64,000 bases of DNA from positions 39,598,368 to 39,662,367 of the forward strand of contig NC_023749.2 of assembly GCF_000499845.2 (NCBI RefSeq), given 5' to 3'. The DNA comes from Phaseolus vulgaris. Taxonomy: Eukaryota; Streptophyta; Magnoliopsida; Fabales; Fabaceae. Position 1 is the first letter of the stretch, and the number at the start of each line of letters is the position of its first letter. This document shows positions 18,220-28,193 of the stretch, in pieces. A program made the translations under genes and the position numbers. A model generated the notes under the pieces. The model ran no database searches. It had not been told where the DNA came from and saw only the letters and a list, made by a program, of their open reading frames with translations.

Positions 18220-20349
18220 GTGCTGCAGGGCCCGGAAGTAAGATATCAGGCCTTGGAGAAAGCTGCACTGGCAGTAGTTTTTTCGGCGAGAAGGTTACGC
18301 CATTACTTCCACAGCTTCACGATACTGGTGATGACCGACTTGCCCATCCAGAAGGTCCTAAAGAAGCCCGACGTCGCCGGGAGGATGGTGAAGTGGGCGG
18401 TGGAGCTGTCGGAGTTCGACATCAAGTATGAGCCCCGAGGTCCGATCAAGGGGCAGATCTTCGCGGACTTCGTGGTCGAGCTCTCGTCTGAAGCGACACG
18501 AGTTGAGGGGGATGACTTCCGTTGGGTGCTTTCAGTGGACGGATCGTCGAACCAGCAGGGTAGCGGTGTTGGGGTCATCTTGGAGGGACCCAACGGCGTG
18601 CTGATCGAACAATCTTTGAGATTTGCCTTCAAGGCCAGCAACAATCAAGCAGAATATGAGGCGCTGATCGCCGGTATCTTGCTGGCCAAGGAGATGGGAG
18701 CTAGGGTGCTGATGGCTAAGAGTGACTCGCTGTTAGTCACGGGGCAAGTAACAGGCGAGTTCCAGGCCAAAGATCCACAAATGGGGGCTTACCTGGAGTA
18801 TGTACAGGAATTGAAGAGTTCCTTTGTCTCCTTTGAAGTAGTGCATGTGCCCAGGGAGCAGAATGCCCGAGCTGACTTGCTAGCCAAGCTCGCCAGTTCG
18901 GGCAAGGGGGGTAGGCAGAGGACGGTGATTCAAGAAACTCTGAAGACGCCTAGAGCATTTGTGGCAGATCACCTGGTTCTTCAGATAAGCAAATCGACGG
19001 AGAAAGCGGCAAGGAGTCACAGGTCTTTGACTCAAGAAACCTTGAGATCGCCGAGAATAAGAGCATGTCGGGGGGAGAGAGTGAACATGACGCAGGTCTG
19101 CGCTACGCATGAGCCAGACACCTGGGTAACACAGTACAAGCGATGCCTAGCGGATGGCCTTCTCCCGCTGGATCCGACGGAGGCTAGGAAGATAAAGAAG
19201 AATTCTAGCAAGTTCACAATGATTGATGGCGAGCTGTATAGGTTTGGGTTCACTCACCCACTCCTGGAATGTGTGCATGGCGAGAAATGTACAAGAATTA
19301 TGGCAGAGCTCCATGAAGGGATATGCGAAAGCCACGTCGGGGGTCAAGCTCTGGCCGCAAGGACTCTCCGTGCAGGTTACTACTGGCCAACAATGAGAGA
19401 AGACTGCAAGAAGTATGCGCAGTGCTGCAAGCAATGCCATCAGCACGACGATTGGCACAAGGCGCCTCCCGAGGAGTTGAAGCCGATTTACAGCCCTTGG
19501 CCGTTTCATACATGGGGAATTGACATCCTGGGACCATTCCCGCTGGCGATCAGGCAGATGAAGTACTTGGTGGTGGCGATTGAATATTTCACCAAGTGGA
19601 TCGAAGCAGAACCAGTGGCCCAGATCACTGCACACAAGATCGAGGGTTTCGTGTGGAAGAACATTGTGTGCCGGTTTGGTGTGCCCAAGCGCCTGGTGTC
19701 AGACAATGGGACTCAGTTTGCAAGTCACCTGTTGAAGAAGCTGTGCGAAGGGGTGGGAATTCAACAAGTATTTGCATCCGTCGAGCACCCTCAGACGAAT
19801 GGCCAGGTAGAGTCAGCCAATCGGGTATTGCTGAGAGGTTTGGAGAGAAGACTAGAGAAAGCCAAAGGAAGCTGGGCTGAGGAGGTACCCCGTATAGTCT
19901 GGGCGTACCACACCACCGAGCAGTCAGGAACCCATGAGACCCCATTCAGCCTAGTCTATGGATGCGACACAATGATTCCAGTGGAAATCCAAGAGAGCTC
20001 GTCGAGATTCCAGAACTTTGTAGCAGAAGACTCGAATGAGGAAAGAAGGCTGAATCTGGATTTGCTGGATGAGGTCAGGGAGGAGGCAAGAGTGAAGGCT
20101 GAGGCAGTAAAAAGAAGGATTTTACGAAGATATAACTCGAAGGTGACGCCAAGACAGTTCAGAGAAGGCGACCTGGTGATGAGGAAGGCCCACCAGTACG
20201 AGATGGAGAACAAGCTGTCGCCTAAGTGGACGGGACCGTTCAGGATAACCGAGGCGCTCGGGAACGGCGCCTACCTCTTAGAAACGTTGGACGGAGGGGC
20301 GATTCCTCGCACTTGGAACGCTACGCACCTCAAGTTATATTACAGTTAA
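18220..20349 (+). CDS. pol: Tat-3 RNase H, second RNase H and integrase (5'-partial, uninterrupted)
   Basis: About 709 codons without a stop. End of the retroviral-type RNase H ('ALEKAALAVVFSARRLRHYF'); second, archaeal-type RNase H with acidic positions in 'SVDGSSNQ', 'AEYEALIAG', 'KSDSLLVTG' and 'ARADLLAK' (18520-18910); integrase with HHCC finger ('HEGICESHVGG', 'CKQCHQH', 19310-19450), DDE core in 'WGIDILGPF' (about 19515), 'VSDNGTQF' (about 19698) and 'QTNGQVESANRV' (about 19795), and C-terminal 'SPKWTGPFRITEAL'. No chromodomain. All catalytic residues are present, making it the best-preserved pol segment here. The reading frame happens to stay open upstream into the Tat-2 LTR (to 18151), but those residues are not pol. 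It cannot be made from its own LTR because the 5' half is lost. Confidence 0.92.
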   Translation: MLQGPEVRYQALEKAALAVVFSARRLRHYFHSFTILVMTDLPIQKVLKKPDVAGRMVKWAVELSEFDIKYEPRGPIKGQIFADFVVELSSEATRVEGDDFRWVLSVDGSSNQQGSGVGVILEGPNGVLIEQSLRFAFKASNNQAEYEALIAGILLAKEMGARVLMAKSDSLLVTGQVTGEFQAKDPQMGAYLEYVQELKSSFVSFEVVHVPREQNARADLLAKLASSGKGGRQRTVIQETLKTPRAFVADHLVLQISKSTEKAARSHRSLTQETLRSPRIRACRGERVNMTQVCATHEPDTWVTQYKRCLADGLLPLDPTEARKIKKNSSKFTMIDGELYRFGFTHPLLECVHGEKCTRIMAELHEGICESHVGGQALAARTLRAGYYWPTMREDCKKYAQCCKQCHQHDDWHKAPPEELKPIYSPWPFHTWGIDILGPFPLAIRQMKYLVVAIEYFTKWIEAEPVAQITAHKIEGFVWKNIVCRFGVPKRLVSDNGTQFASHLLKKLCEGVGIQQVFASVEHPQTNGQVESANRVLLRGLERRLEKAKGSWAEEVPRIVWAYHTTEQSGTHETPFSLVYGCDTMIPVEIQESSSRFQNFVAEDSNEERRLNLDLLDEVREEARVKAEAVKRRILRRYNSKVTPRQFREGDLVMRKAHQYEMENKLSPKWTGPFRITEALGNGAYLLETLDGGAIPRTWNATHLKLYYS

Positions 20350-20720
20350 GAACTTTGTGAGTAAGAACAAACACGAAGAGCTTTACAATGTTTCTGTTAA
20401 AACAGTTTGGAGGGGGCACTCTTTTTTCCCTGAGGAGGGTTTTTAACGAGGCCGCCCAATAAAGAAGAGTTTATAAAGTTTAAAGTGTTTTAGATTGCAT
20501 GCTTATTGTTTTCCGAAAGTTTTGAAGGAAGACCTTGTCACTTATATGTGGTTTAAGGCGAGTTGGAGTTATGTTGCATGCTTTCTAAAAAGTTTTCTAA
20601 GTCCTCATCGTCTTTCGGCGATCGGAGGCACCGGTTAAAAGACCTCAACGCCCTCGCGCGTCTTGAGGCGAGATAAAGACCTCCTCGCCGTCGAGCGAGT
20701 GCAGGCGAGGAAGAGTAAAA
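20350..20720 (+). other. Tat-3 region after pol, non-coding
   Basis: Sequence between the integrase stop and the first tandem repeats. The reverse complement of much of it occurs at 45200-45390 in Tat-5 (for example the 'ggcactcttttttccctgagg' stretch), so it is a conserved part of the element. It includes single units of the repeats that are amplified in Tat-5. No ORF of interest. Confidence 0.6.
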
Positions 20721-20978
20721 GGTCCTCAGTTCTTCCAGAGGAGAGAAGATGTAGCCTCTGGAGCAATGTAGAGGCACCAGTAAAAAGTCCTCAGTGCTTC
20801 CAGAGGAGAGAAGATGTAGCCTCTGGAGCAATGTAGAGGCACCAGTAAAAGTCCTCAGTGCTTCCAGAGGAGAAAAGATGTAGCCTCTGGGGCAAGGTAG
20901 AGGCACCAACAAAAAAGTCCTCAGTGTTTCTGGGGGAGAGAAGATGTAACCCCTGGGGCAATGTAGAGGCACGAGATA
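20721..20978 (+). repeat. Four tandem units of about 65 bp in the Tat-3 3' region
   Basis: Units start at about 20721, 20786, 20851 and 20915, each containing 'gtcctcagtgcttccagag', 'gagaagatgtagcctctgg' and 'gcaatgtagaggcacc'. The units differ by a few bases. Flanking sequence (20671-20710 and 20973-21080) holds three to four shorter units with 'gataaagaccttctcgccga'. Tat-family elements are known for variable tandem repeats in this place, some of which seed satellites. Confidence 0.85.
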
Positions 20979-21080
20979 AAGACCTTCTCGCCGATGAGCG
21001 AGTTCAGGCGAGTTAAAGACCTTCTCGCCGACGAGCGAGTTCAGACAAGATAAAATCCTTCTCGTCTCGAACGAGTTCAG

Positions 21081-21678
21081 GTATGGTGTAAAGGGTGGAA
21101 GAAGTTCGGAGGGTGGCTAAGGTAGGTTCGAAGAGAACGCCCAGCCACCCGGTTCCTTGTTCTGAAGCTGAGGGAGGTAGAGAAGGATCCGAAAGGCGCC
21201 TCTACCCCCAGATAAAGGAACAATGGCCAAGTTGTGGAAGCAAGAGGAAGCTGGTATCGCCAAGACTCTTTGGCGACCAGGAGAAATTCAAACGATGGCG
21301 AGAAGCCAAGGCCCGTTTTGATAAGGCAGATCAGGTGAGCTGTGTTTTAAGCTATTAGTCGGGTTAAAGCTCGTTATTTGAAAAGCGATTTCGCATTGAG
21401 GTTTATTACCTTAAGGTTACAAGTTGTTAGAATGTTACCGTTCGAAAGTCGATAGTTCGAAGCAGTTGGTATACAATTGCGCTCGCGGAAGTACTAAGTT
21501 AATTTCGCCTAAGAGACTTGTGCAAGGAAGATAAAGTTAACAGGAGAGCTTATGTAAAAGAAAGGGAAATGTCATAACATAAATGGCATCAGTTCAAAGT
21601 ACATGTGCAGAAAAAGGAAAAAAGTTATTACAAATAAGTATGTATAAAGGAGAAAGCATAATGGATGGAGGGAAGCGA
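21081..21678 (+). other. Tat-3 spacer before the antisense gene, nothing recognised
   Basis: No protein-like ORF, repeat or RNA gene could be supported. It corresponds to the 3' flank of the antisense gene, which ends at 21679 on the minus strand. Confidence 0.5.
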
Positions 21679-23140
21679 CTAGTCTTCAGAAGGAACAATC
21701 TTCCCATCCACCACCTCGTTCTTCAGAGACACCATGGAGAGGTCCAGATCAGGATATTGGCAGGCGAACTGCTCCAAGGTGGCGTCAAACCCAGCAGCGA
21801 GAATTTGGGTGGAGCTCAGCTCGAGTTCTTCAATCTGCTTCTTGAGCCCCTCATTCTGCTGCTTCAGTTCTTCAGCTCCCTCCCGAGCTTGAAGAAGGTC
21901 TTCAGTAACCTTCTTGGATTCCGCCTGCGCCTGGGCTAGCTTTGTGGCGATCTTCCCATTTTCCTCTTTGGCCTCGGCAAGTTTGGCCATGGTGTCGTCT
22001 CTCTCCTTTTCAACTTTCCCCAAGAAGACCTCCCGATCTGCTGACCTCTTCTCAAGGGTTTCTACCTTGGCGGCATCTGCTTTGATCGACGCCTCCAGGT
22101 CAGCCACTTTGACGCGATAAGGGACCAGCTTGCTCTCCAGCTCGATCTTCTCTTAAGCTAAGAGCTGCACCTTATGGCGTAGATCGGTGGCCTCCTTGCG
22201 TGCCGCCCGAAGCTCGGTGCTCATAGCATCCTCCACTCAGGAATGATCGATCTCCGCGAGCATGAGATTGCAGGATAACTTCTCCGCCTCAATCCTTATT
22301 AGGCGATTTTCCTCTTGGAGCGCGGAGATGTCATCCTGGAGCTTCTTGCTGGAACTCTCCACAACTTTTGATATGATGGAGGGGAAATCCTCTGCCATCA
22401 TCTTGAGTTTCGCTGAGAAGGGTTCCCACACCCTTTTGACCTCAAGGGAGAGGTTTGTTTGTGGAAGCACTAGGGGAGCCTGTTGCTGGTTCTCGCCACC
22501 ACCTTCTTGAGTGGGCTGTTGAGTGGGAGCTTCTTGGCGTGGTGGCGACGACGGGGATTCGGTGATGATGATAGGCGAATTGTGAGCACCTTCACCCCCG
22601 CCTGGTGCGGCTTCCGCGGTCGAGGCAGTTGAAGGAGGACCCCCGCCAGCTGATACATATGGCGTGGAGGCGCTCGGGGGTTCTCCATAAAGTTGGGCTC
22701 GGCAGCCTCAACCACAAGAAATGCAGCTGCCAAGGGAACTGCTTGGACTGGTGATGCGGGAACTGGGGGAGGAAGCAGTGTTGGAGGCGGAGCTGGTGTG
22801 GAAGGTGGTGTTGATGTTGGAGGAGGAGGTGGAGCAGGTGGTGAAGAAGGCGCCACCCTCTTCCTCTTGGTGATGAGGCCATCTTCAGTTGCCTCATCGT
22901 CTTCTTTTTCATCCTCTTGGACCACCTGAGGGGTTTTCCTCTTTGGCTTCCTGAGGATGAGCTTCTTGCGTTGTTGGGCGGGCTGGGCCTCTGAAGGAGC
23001 TTGGCCTTTAGGGGGCGATCTGCCCTGGGCAGCGGCGATCTCCACCACTGAATTGGGCACAGTTTGGGAGCCCGATGCCAACCCATGGGCTCGGGCGAGC
23101 GCCCTCAATTCAGCCAGTTTTCCCTTGCCCAACATAAGAT
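21679..23140 (-). pseudogene. Tat-3 antisense gene, exon 3 (Pro-rich, basic, coiled coil), damaged
   Basis: Begins after a splice acceptor TATTATACAG at 23141 with 'MLGKGKLAELRALA', then a basic stretch 'RKKLILRKPKRKTPQVVQ', an acidic stretch, a possible nuclear signal 'ITKRKRVAPSS', a long proline-rich segment, and a coiled coil ('EKRSADREVFLGKVEKERDD'). The end is 'SMVSLKNEVVDGKIVPSED'. Breaks: a one-base frameshift in a run of five C near 22676-22680, TGA at 22237-22239 and TAA at 22153-22155. Joined to exon 2 through the predicted intron, the frame is continuous. Tat-5 carries a close, less damaged relative. Biochemical role unknown. Confidence 0.75.
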
Positions 23141-23329
23141 CTGTATAATACAAAGGTACATGGGTCAGCTCAGAGAGAAAGATAAACACATGAGTCAGTA
23201 TGCAAGTAAAGCAGATAAGTGGTGCAGAAAATAAACCCAAGTCTTGTGCACAACAGACAAGACGCCCAAAAACAGTTAACAAAGGTATTGCCAAGGGCAA
23301 TAACTTAGATATTGAGGTGAAGTTCTAAC
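23141..23329 (-). other. Candidate second intron of the Tat-3 antisense gene
   Basis: Minus-strand donor CAAATAG|GTTAGA and acceptor TATTATACAG|ATCTT, 189 bp. Splicing removes the exon 2 stop codon and joins the two frames in phase 1. Tat-5 has the same donor and the same phase (177 bp), and Tat-4 a 123-bp intron at the same point. Confidence 0.7.
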
Positions 23330-24272
23330 CTATTTGAGCCTCGAGTTGGTCTTCGAAGAACTCGAAGGAGATGAGCGCAGTGGTGAGGAAAGTGATGTTG
23401 GCATCTGCCACGCTCTTCCAGAAGAGGCACAGATCTTTGTCCAAGGCTCCCATGTTGTCAGGGCTTCTTGGCCTCCTGAAGCTTCCCTTGGATTCTTTAT
23501 TTCCCTTGTTTACCCAATACAAGGGAAAGCCGTCGAGCAGCGAGGCGTCCTAGTCGTTTGGGCGCACTTGGACAAATTTGCCCTTCCAATCCTTGTAGGA
23601 TTGCTGGAAGATAGAGAGGATCGACCTCCCAGCAATCCCGTTCAGACTCACCCACAGGCGATCTCCTAGGTGTTTGGCTTCAAAAAGGAAAAGAAAAACG
23701 TCCACTGACGCTGGCAGTCCTATATGTGCGCACATGATTTGAAACGCCCGCACGAATGCCCAGCTGTTGGGATGGAGCTGGGCGGCGGCGATGTCGAGCT
23801 CGGTCAGTAGCTCCCTTTCAAAACGAGTGAAGGGAAACCTAAGTTTCACCTTCTTGAATAGGGTGGTGTATACAAAGCAGAAGAACCCGTCGTTGTTCCC
23901 TTTGTCGTAGGCGCAAACTGGCACGTCGGGGGGGCAAGGTAGCACCATCAGCCTATCTTCGTGCTCCTTATGAAATGACAGGTGGGGCTCATCCCCTTTC
24001 TTCAATCGAAGAACTGCCCCAACAGAATTTACTGAACAAGTCTCCTTCAGCAAAGTCGAGTTGGCCCATGGGTATAGCATCTTATAATCTGGGGTAGGGA
24101 TGGAGGCACCTCCGGCGACCGGTGGAGTAGCCTGAGCCAGGTCAGGGCGAGAGGTTGCAGGCCTCTCAGCGTAGGAAGAAGAAGCACCAGGTGCTCGTGG
24201 TGGGTTATGAGCTTGAGACGGAGGGTTTCGTGACGAGGGAGGAGGATTTGGGGTGATCTTTGAGTGAGCCAT
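23330..24272 (-). CDS. Tat-3 antisense gene, exon 2 (PF04195-like domain)
   Basis: ATG at 24272 (CAT on plus) just inside a splice acceptor. About 60 residues of Ser/Pro-rich leader ('PNPPPSSRNPPSQAHNPP'), then the domain: 'MLYPWANSTLLKETCS', 'LRFPFTRFERELLTELDIAA', 'LHPNSWAFVRAFQIMCAHIG', 'LWVSLNGIAGRSILSIFQQS', 'YWVNKGNKESKGSFRRPRSP', 'FFEDQLEAQ'. One TAG occurs near 23550 in 'RPND*DASLLDGF', so the copy has a single nonsense change inside the domain and otherwise reads through. This domain is known from plant genomes as a repeat-associated ORF with no proven function. The exon is antisense to the retrotransposon transcript. Confidence 0.78.
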
Positions 24273-24280
24273 CGCGGAAA

Positions 24281-24512
24281 CTGCAAAGGAAAAAGAAAGG
24301 GAAAGGTGAGCAGGGTTCGCAGAGGCTGGCTCGATCGTGAAAGAAGGATGAAAAAACGAACGAACGAAGGTTCGTTGTAATGGAGACGAAGCCCTAAGTT
24401 ACGAGAAGGGAGAAACAAAAGAAACAGCCCACAGCGTATGCACCAGACAGTTAATGGATGATGCGAATCGGTTAAAATGCAGGAAAACTCAGCAGAAGAA
24501 GTAAAGGGGTAC
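24281..24512 (-). other. Candidate 5'-UTR intron of the Tat-3 antisense gene
   Basis: Minus-strand donor ATAAAAAG|GTACCC and acceptor TTTCCTTTGCAG, 232 bp, ending eight bases before the ATG. It is colinear with the 230-bp intron of Tat-5 and shares the 'ttttaaccg' and 'catccattaactgtctg' stretches with it. Confidence 0.7.
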
Positions 24513-24773
24513 CTTTTTATGATCAGAAGAACGATGAAGGAAGTTGAGAATCCACAAGGTTGAAGAGCGTCGTGGGTTTTTGCAGAAGAAACTCAGAGCG
24601 TTTGAGAAAGCAAAGAGGTGATGGAACAGTAGAAGTGAAATGGGTTTAAGGGTTTTTCAAATGGTTTTGGAAGCGCAAACGACAACTAGAGAGAACCGTT
24701 GATGAAGCCACGTGTCGAGCGATTGAGAGAATGTTTGGTGGAGCGTCAGGGAAGCAGAAAGTACAAACGTTTG

Positions 24774-25970
24774 TGTACCGTCCCGTATCCGGGCGTTGAC
24801 TAAGTCAAGGTCAAAGTCAACGACTGGAGAGTCAAAGTCAACGCAAGGCATCGCCTAGGTGGAGAGACGCCAAGTGCCAGCATCGCCAAGAGGAAGAGTC
24901 GCCAAGGCAAGGCGTCGCCCAGGTGAAGGCGTCGCCCAACCAGGGCGTCGCCAGAGCAAACAGGGCATGAGGCAAGGCAATCACAGTGTGGTTCCCCGAT
25001 ACCCATGGGTAGGAAAGACCATGGAGGGAGCGACACCGTGGGAAGGCCTCAGGTCCCGATAGCTCGGGAACGCGATAAAGAGAAGGAAAAGGTGGCTTCA
25101 AGGCCATAGTGATAGCATCAGGGTAGGGCAGCCTGACTCGTGAAGTACCCCTGCCGCCCCAGAGACGCCTTCGGGACAGATACGACCCAAGAGGAAGGTC
25201 ACGCCCAGGGTAATCGGGTGCAGGGTACGAGAGGAAGGCAGATACGCTCTCAGAGTAAGTGACTAGATGATTGGGGGCCTGAGTTGGCACCCAAAAAGTC
25301 ACCCCTAGTGCAGTAGCACTCCCAGCAGGAGGACTCACACGTAGAAACGTCCCCAGGTGGGCAGAAGCGCCCCCAGATGGGGTCACGGCGTCGTAAGGCC
25401 CTCCACGTGTACAACGACCATGTCAGAATGGAAACACCCCCTTGTCAGGTGCCAGGTAATTAAAGTCATTCAATACAGTTTCCGTTTCGAGCGTTCAGGC
25501 ACTATGATGGCTCCCAAGCGTTTAAACGTCTTAAATGCGCTACGCTTTAATGAGTGCGTTACGTTTGTGATTAAAAGCGCTTTAAGGCGCTTTAAATGCT
25601 TGGGAGGTTTAAATAGCGCGGGGAATGTTGGAAACGGGGTTGGAACTTTTGGCAAATTTACCAGAGAACTCTCTAGTTGCTTGCTCGTGCTTCAAGGTTA
25701 CGTACAAGTGACTGGGGAATATTTTTGCCTGAAGGAGACAATACAAAGTTATTTTTTACCACCTTCAGAGTGCCATACGCGGTGCTAAGAGACGTAGGTG
25801 AACAGTTTTGGTGTTTCTTGCTAGCTGACTTGAGCGTCGGAGTGCAAACGGCCGCTAGGCCGCCTCTTTGTCCTCTTTTTTGCAGAAATCCATAGATAAC
25901 CAGTGGGAAGGAGTCCCTAGCTGACTGTTGAGGTCGTGCACGAAGACATCCCGGTCAACCGGACGGAACA
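24774..25970 (+). repeat. Tat-4 5' LTR (type A)
   Basis: 1197 bp, TGTACCGTCCCG to GGACGGAACA. U3 includes several 'ggcgtcgccc' units, the 22-base hairpin motif at 25003-25024, and just before the TTTAAATAG box (25608-25616) an AT/GC-patterned block with 'ttaaaagcgctttaa' near-palindromes. U5 ends with 'cggtcaaccggacggaaca'. Confidence 0.93.
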
Positions 25971-25972
25971 TT

Positions 25973-25989
25973 TGGCGCCCACCGTGGGG
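25973..25989 (+). promoter_or_regulatory. Tat-4 primer-binding-site-like sequence
   Basis: TGGCGCCCACCGTGGGG begins two bases after the 5' LTR. The same sequence follows the Tat-2 LTR, and a variant follows the Tat-6 LTR (58380-58397). Position and TGG start fit a tRNA primer site; the tRNA is not identified. Confidence 0.75.
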
Positions 25990-26069
25990 CCGATATAAAA
26001 CATCAGTCCCATCACAAGCTCGAGAAAATCTACGAAGTCGCACTAACGTTGGAGGAGGTGGGAGTGACA

Positions 26070-27375
26070 ATGGCCCCCACCAGACGAAGCACAGCATGCG
26101 CAGCCCCAGCAGAACTATCCATGCAACAGGTCCTGGAGATAATGAGGGGGCTGCAGCAGGACATGGCGGATTCGAAAATGGAACAGGAACGCATGCAGGC
26201 AGACCTTGACGCCTCTTATGAGCGGAACGAAGAGCTCCACCGTGTGAATGAGGAGTTGCGCCAGGGCCTGAGAAATGATCGGAGGCGGCCTGGACATGAC
26301 GAGATGGAGAACCATTCCCCACCAAGGGAGTTTTCCACTCCTTTCTCGCAGGAGATCCTAGACGCAGCGATCCCGAACACGTACGCACCTTGCTGCATTT
26401 CACACACAGATGGTCCTGATAGGCGGTTCTGATGCTGCCAAGTGCAAGCTCTTCATGAGCACCCTGACCGGGATGGCTATGGACTGGTTCATTAGCCTCC
26501 CAGAGGGTCATATCACATCTTTCCGCCAATTGTCGCGATTGTTCAGGGAACAATACTTAGCGAACAAGGCCCCGCCGCCAGTCTCTTACGACCTGTTCGA
26601 TGTGAAGCAGTACCAAGGGGAGACCCTGAAGGAGTATATCAATCGCTTCGGGGCCCAGGTTGTGAAGGTTGGTACGACAGAGGAGCCTATGATCGTGTAC
26701 GCGTTTGTGAAAGGCGTATGCCCCGTTCCTTTTGGAGAATCCATCATCCACAACCGCCCTAGGACTTTCGCTGAACTACGGCGTAGGGCGGTAGAACATA
26801 TTGCTTCTGAAGGAGAGGTGTGCATGAAGCGCACCAGCGTCGTGCCCTCACACCCGAGGGGACCGACACGAGCTCAACCCGTCAGGGTCAATGAGACCAC
26901 GACGGGAAGAAAGAAGCCAGAGGCGAGACGCCCCTACGAGGCCAGAAAGCCCTAGCCCAGGGGTCCGGCAGGAGGCGATCGCCCGGCCAGAGAAAGAGCG
27001 AGACCGGCGAGGTACAACTTCGTGGTTGAGTTGAAGGATTTGATCGCCGTTCCTAACATAGCTGAGAGGCTGAGGCGACCGGCCAAGACCGACAAGGTGT
27101 TGGGGCTTCGTAAAGACTCTTGGTGCGAATTCCACGAGGCTTTCGGGCACCACATTGACAACTGCCTGTCGTTGGGCTACCAGCTAGATGAGCTGGTGAG
27201 AACTGGGTTCTTGAAGGACTATGTCGCGGAGCCCGCCGCGACCGCCACCTTGCCGCCGCCGGCAGAAGAACCAGCACACGAGATGCCTGTGCTTGGCGAG
27301 GTCCACACTATTGTTGGAGGTTTTTCCGGCGGGGGACCCACCGCCCCCAGCGGAAGAAATACGCGAGGGGGGTAA
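26070..27375 (+). pseudogene. gag: Tat-4 gag, damaged
   Basis: Start chosen at ATG 26070 ('MAPTRRSTACAAPAEL'), which follows the leader without another good ATG; upstream in-frame ATG at 26049 is possible. An N-terminal coiled coil ('DLDASYERNEELHRVNEELR') leads to the capsid-like gag domain ('FMSTLTGMAMDWFISLPEG', 'YDLFDVKQYQGETLKEYINR') and a zinc-knuckle-like C-x2-H-x4-H-x4-C in 'CEFHEAFGHHIDNC' near 27125. The protein would package element RNA in a cytoplasmic particle. Breaks: a frameshift near 26400-26410 that also seems to have lost sequence, TAG at 26953-26955, and loss of frame near 27340 before protease. Confidence 0.85.
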
Positions 27376-27422
27376 ATTCAATCGAAGAGAGGCTCTCGGG
27401 GGAGCCATGGGAGTCGGATATC

Positions 27423-28193
27423 GTGTTCACAAGAAGAGACCTCCGAGATGTGGTACCCCACGACAACGACCCCGTTGTCATCTCAGTCGTCACAACCGGA
27501 AGGAAGGTGCACAGAGTGCTTGTAGACCAAGGAAGTTCGGCAGATGTCATGTTTTTGTCGACCTTTAATAAGTTACGGCTGTCCCCCGATTTGTTGAGTC
27601 CCTATACTGGGTGCTTGTATGGGTTCGGGGATAACCAGGTGGAAGTCCGGGGGTACCTGGAGCTGAGGACTACGTTCACAAACGGAGAGGCGTCCCGTAC
27701 CGAGAGCATCCGGTACCTTGTCGTGAACGCTAACTCTGCCTACAATATTTTGCTGGGCAGACCGGCGTTAAACCGTCTGAGCGCGGTGTCCTTCACACGT
27801 CACATGAAGATGAAGCTGCCGGACCTCAATGGCTAGGTGATAGTCATCAGGTCAGACCAGGAGGAGGCAAGGAAATGCTATGAGAACAGCCTGAAAACGA
27901 AGAGAGGCGCGTTCATGGTGTATGAACGTCCGCCGAGCGCGGACACGACGATGATTGAGGCGACGCCCGTCGGGTTGACGCCTAAAGAGACCATAGCGGA
28001 GAGGGTGATGCCAGGGGCAGATGCGCTTATGGAGGAAGGCCCTGACGACGCGGCGCCCGGGGTAGAGGCGGCGCCCTTCGAAGATGATAGCAGGGAACAT
28101 CCCGCGGCTAACGCCGTAGAAAGGGAGATTGGCGGCAAGGCTTTCAAGTTAGGAAGTTCGTTAAGCCCAGAAGAACAGGAAGGGGTGGCATAA
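27423..28193 (+). pseudogene. pol: Tat-4 protease and linker, damaged
   Basis: 'DLRDVVPHDNDPVVIS', active-site-like 'HRVLVDQGSSADVMF' and 'NILLGRPALNRLSA' identify the aspartic protease region; D-Q-G replaces the usual D-S/T-G, as in Tat-1 and Tat-6. TAG at 27834-27836 follows 'KLPDLNG'. The linker (27837-28193) continues to 'LSPEEQEGVA' and a TAA at 28194 just before 'VISRHLDAFAWSASDMPG'. Confidence 0.82.

Noticed and set aside
23141..23300. Hydrophobic N-terminus of an ORF upstream of 'MLGKGK', looking like a signal peptide
   Set aside because: It lies in the inferred intron; Tat-5 has the same arrangement with unrelated intron-encoded residues (42258-42309).
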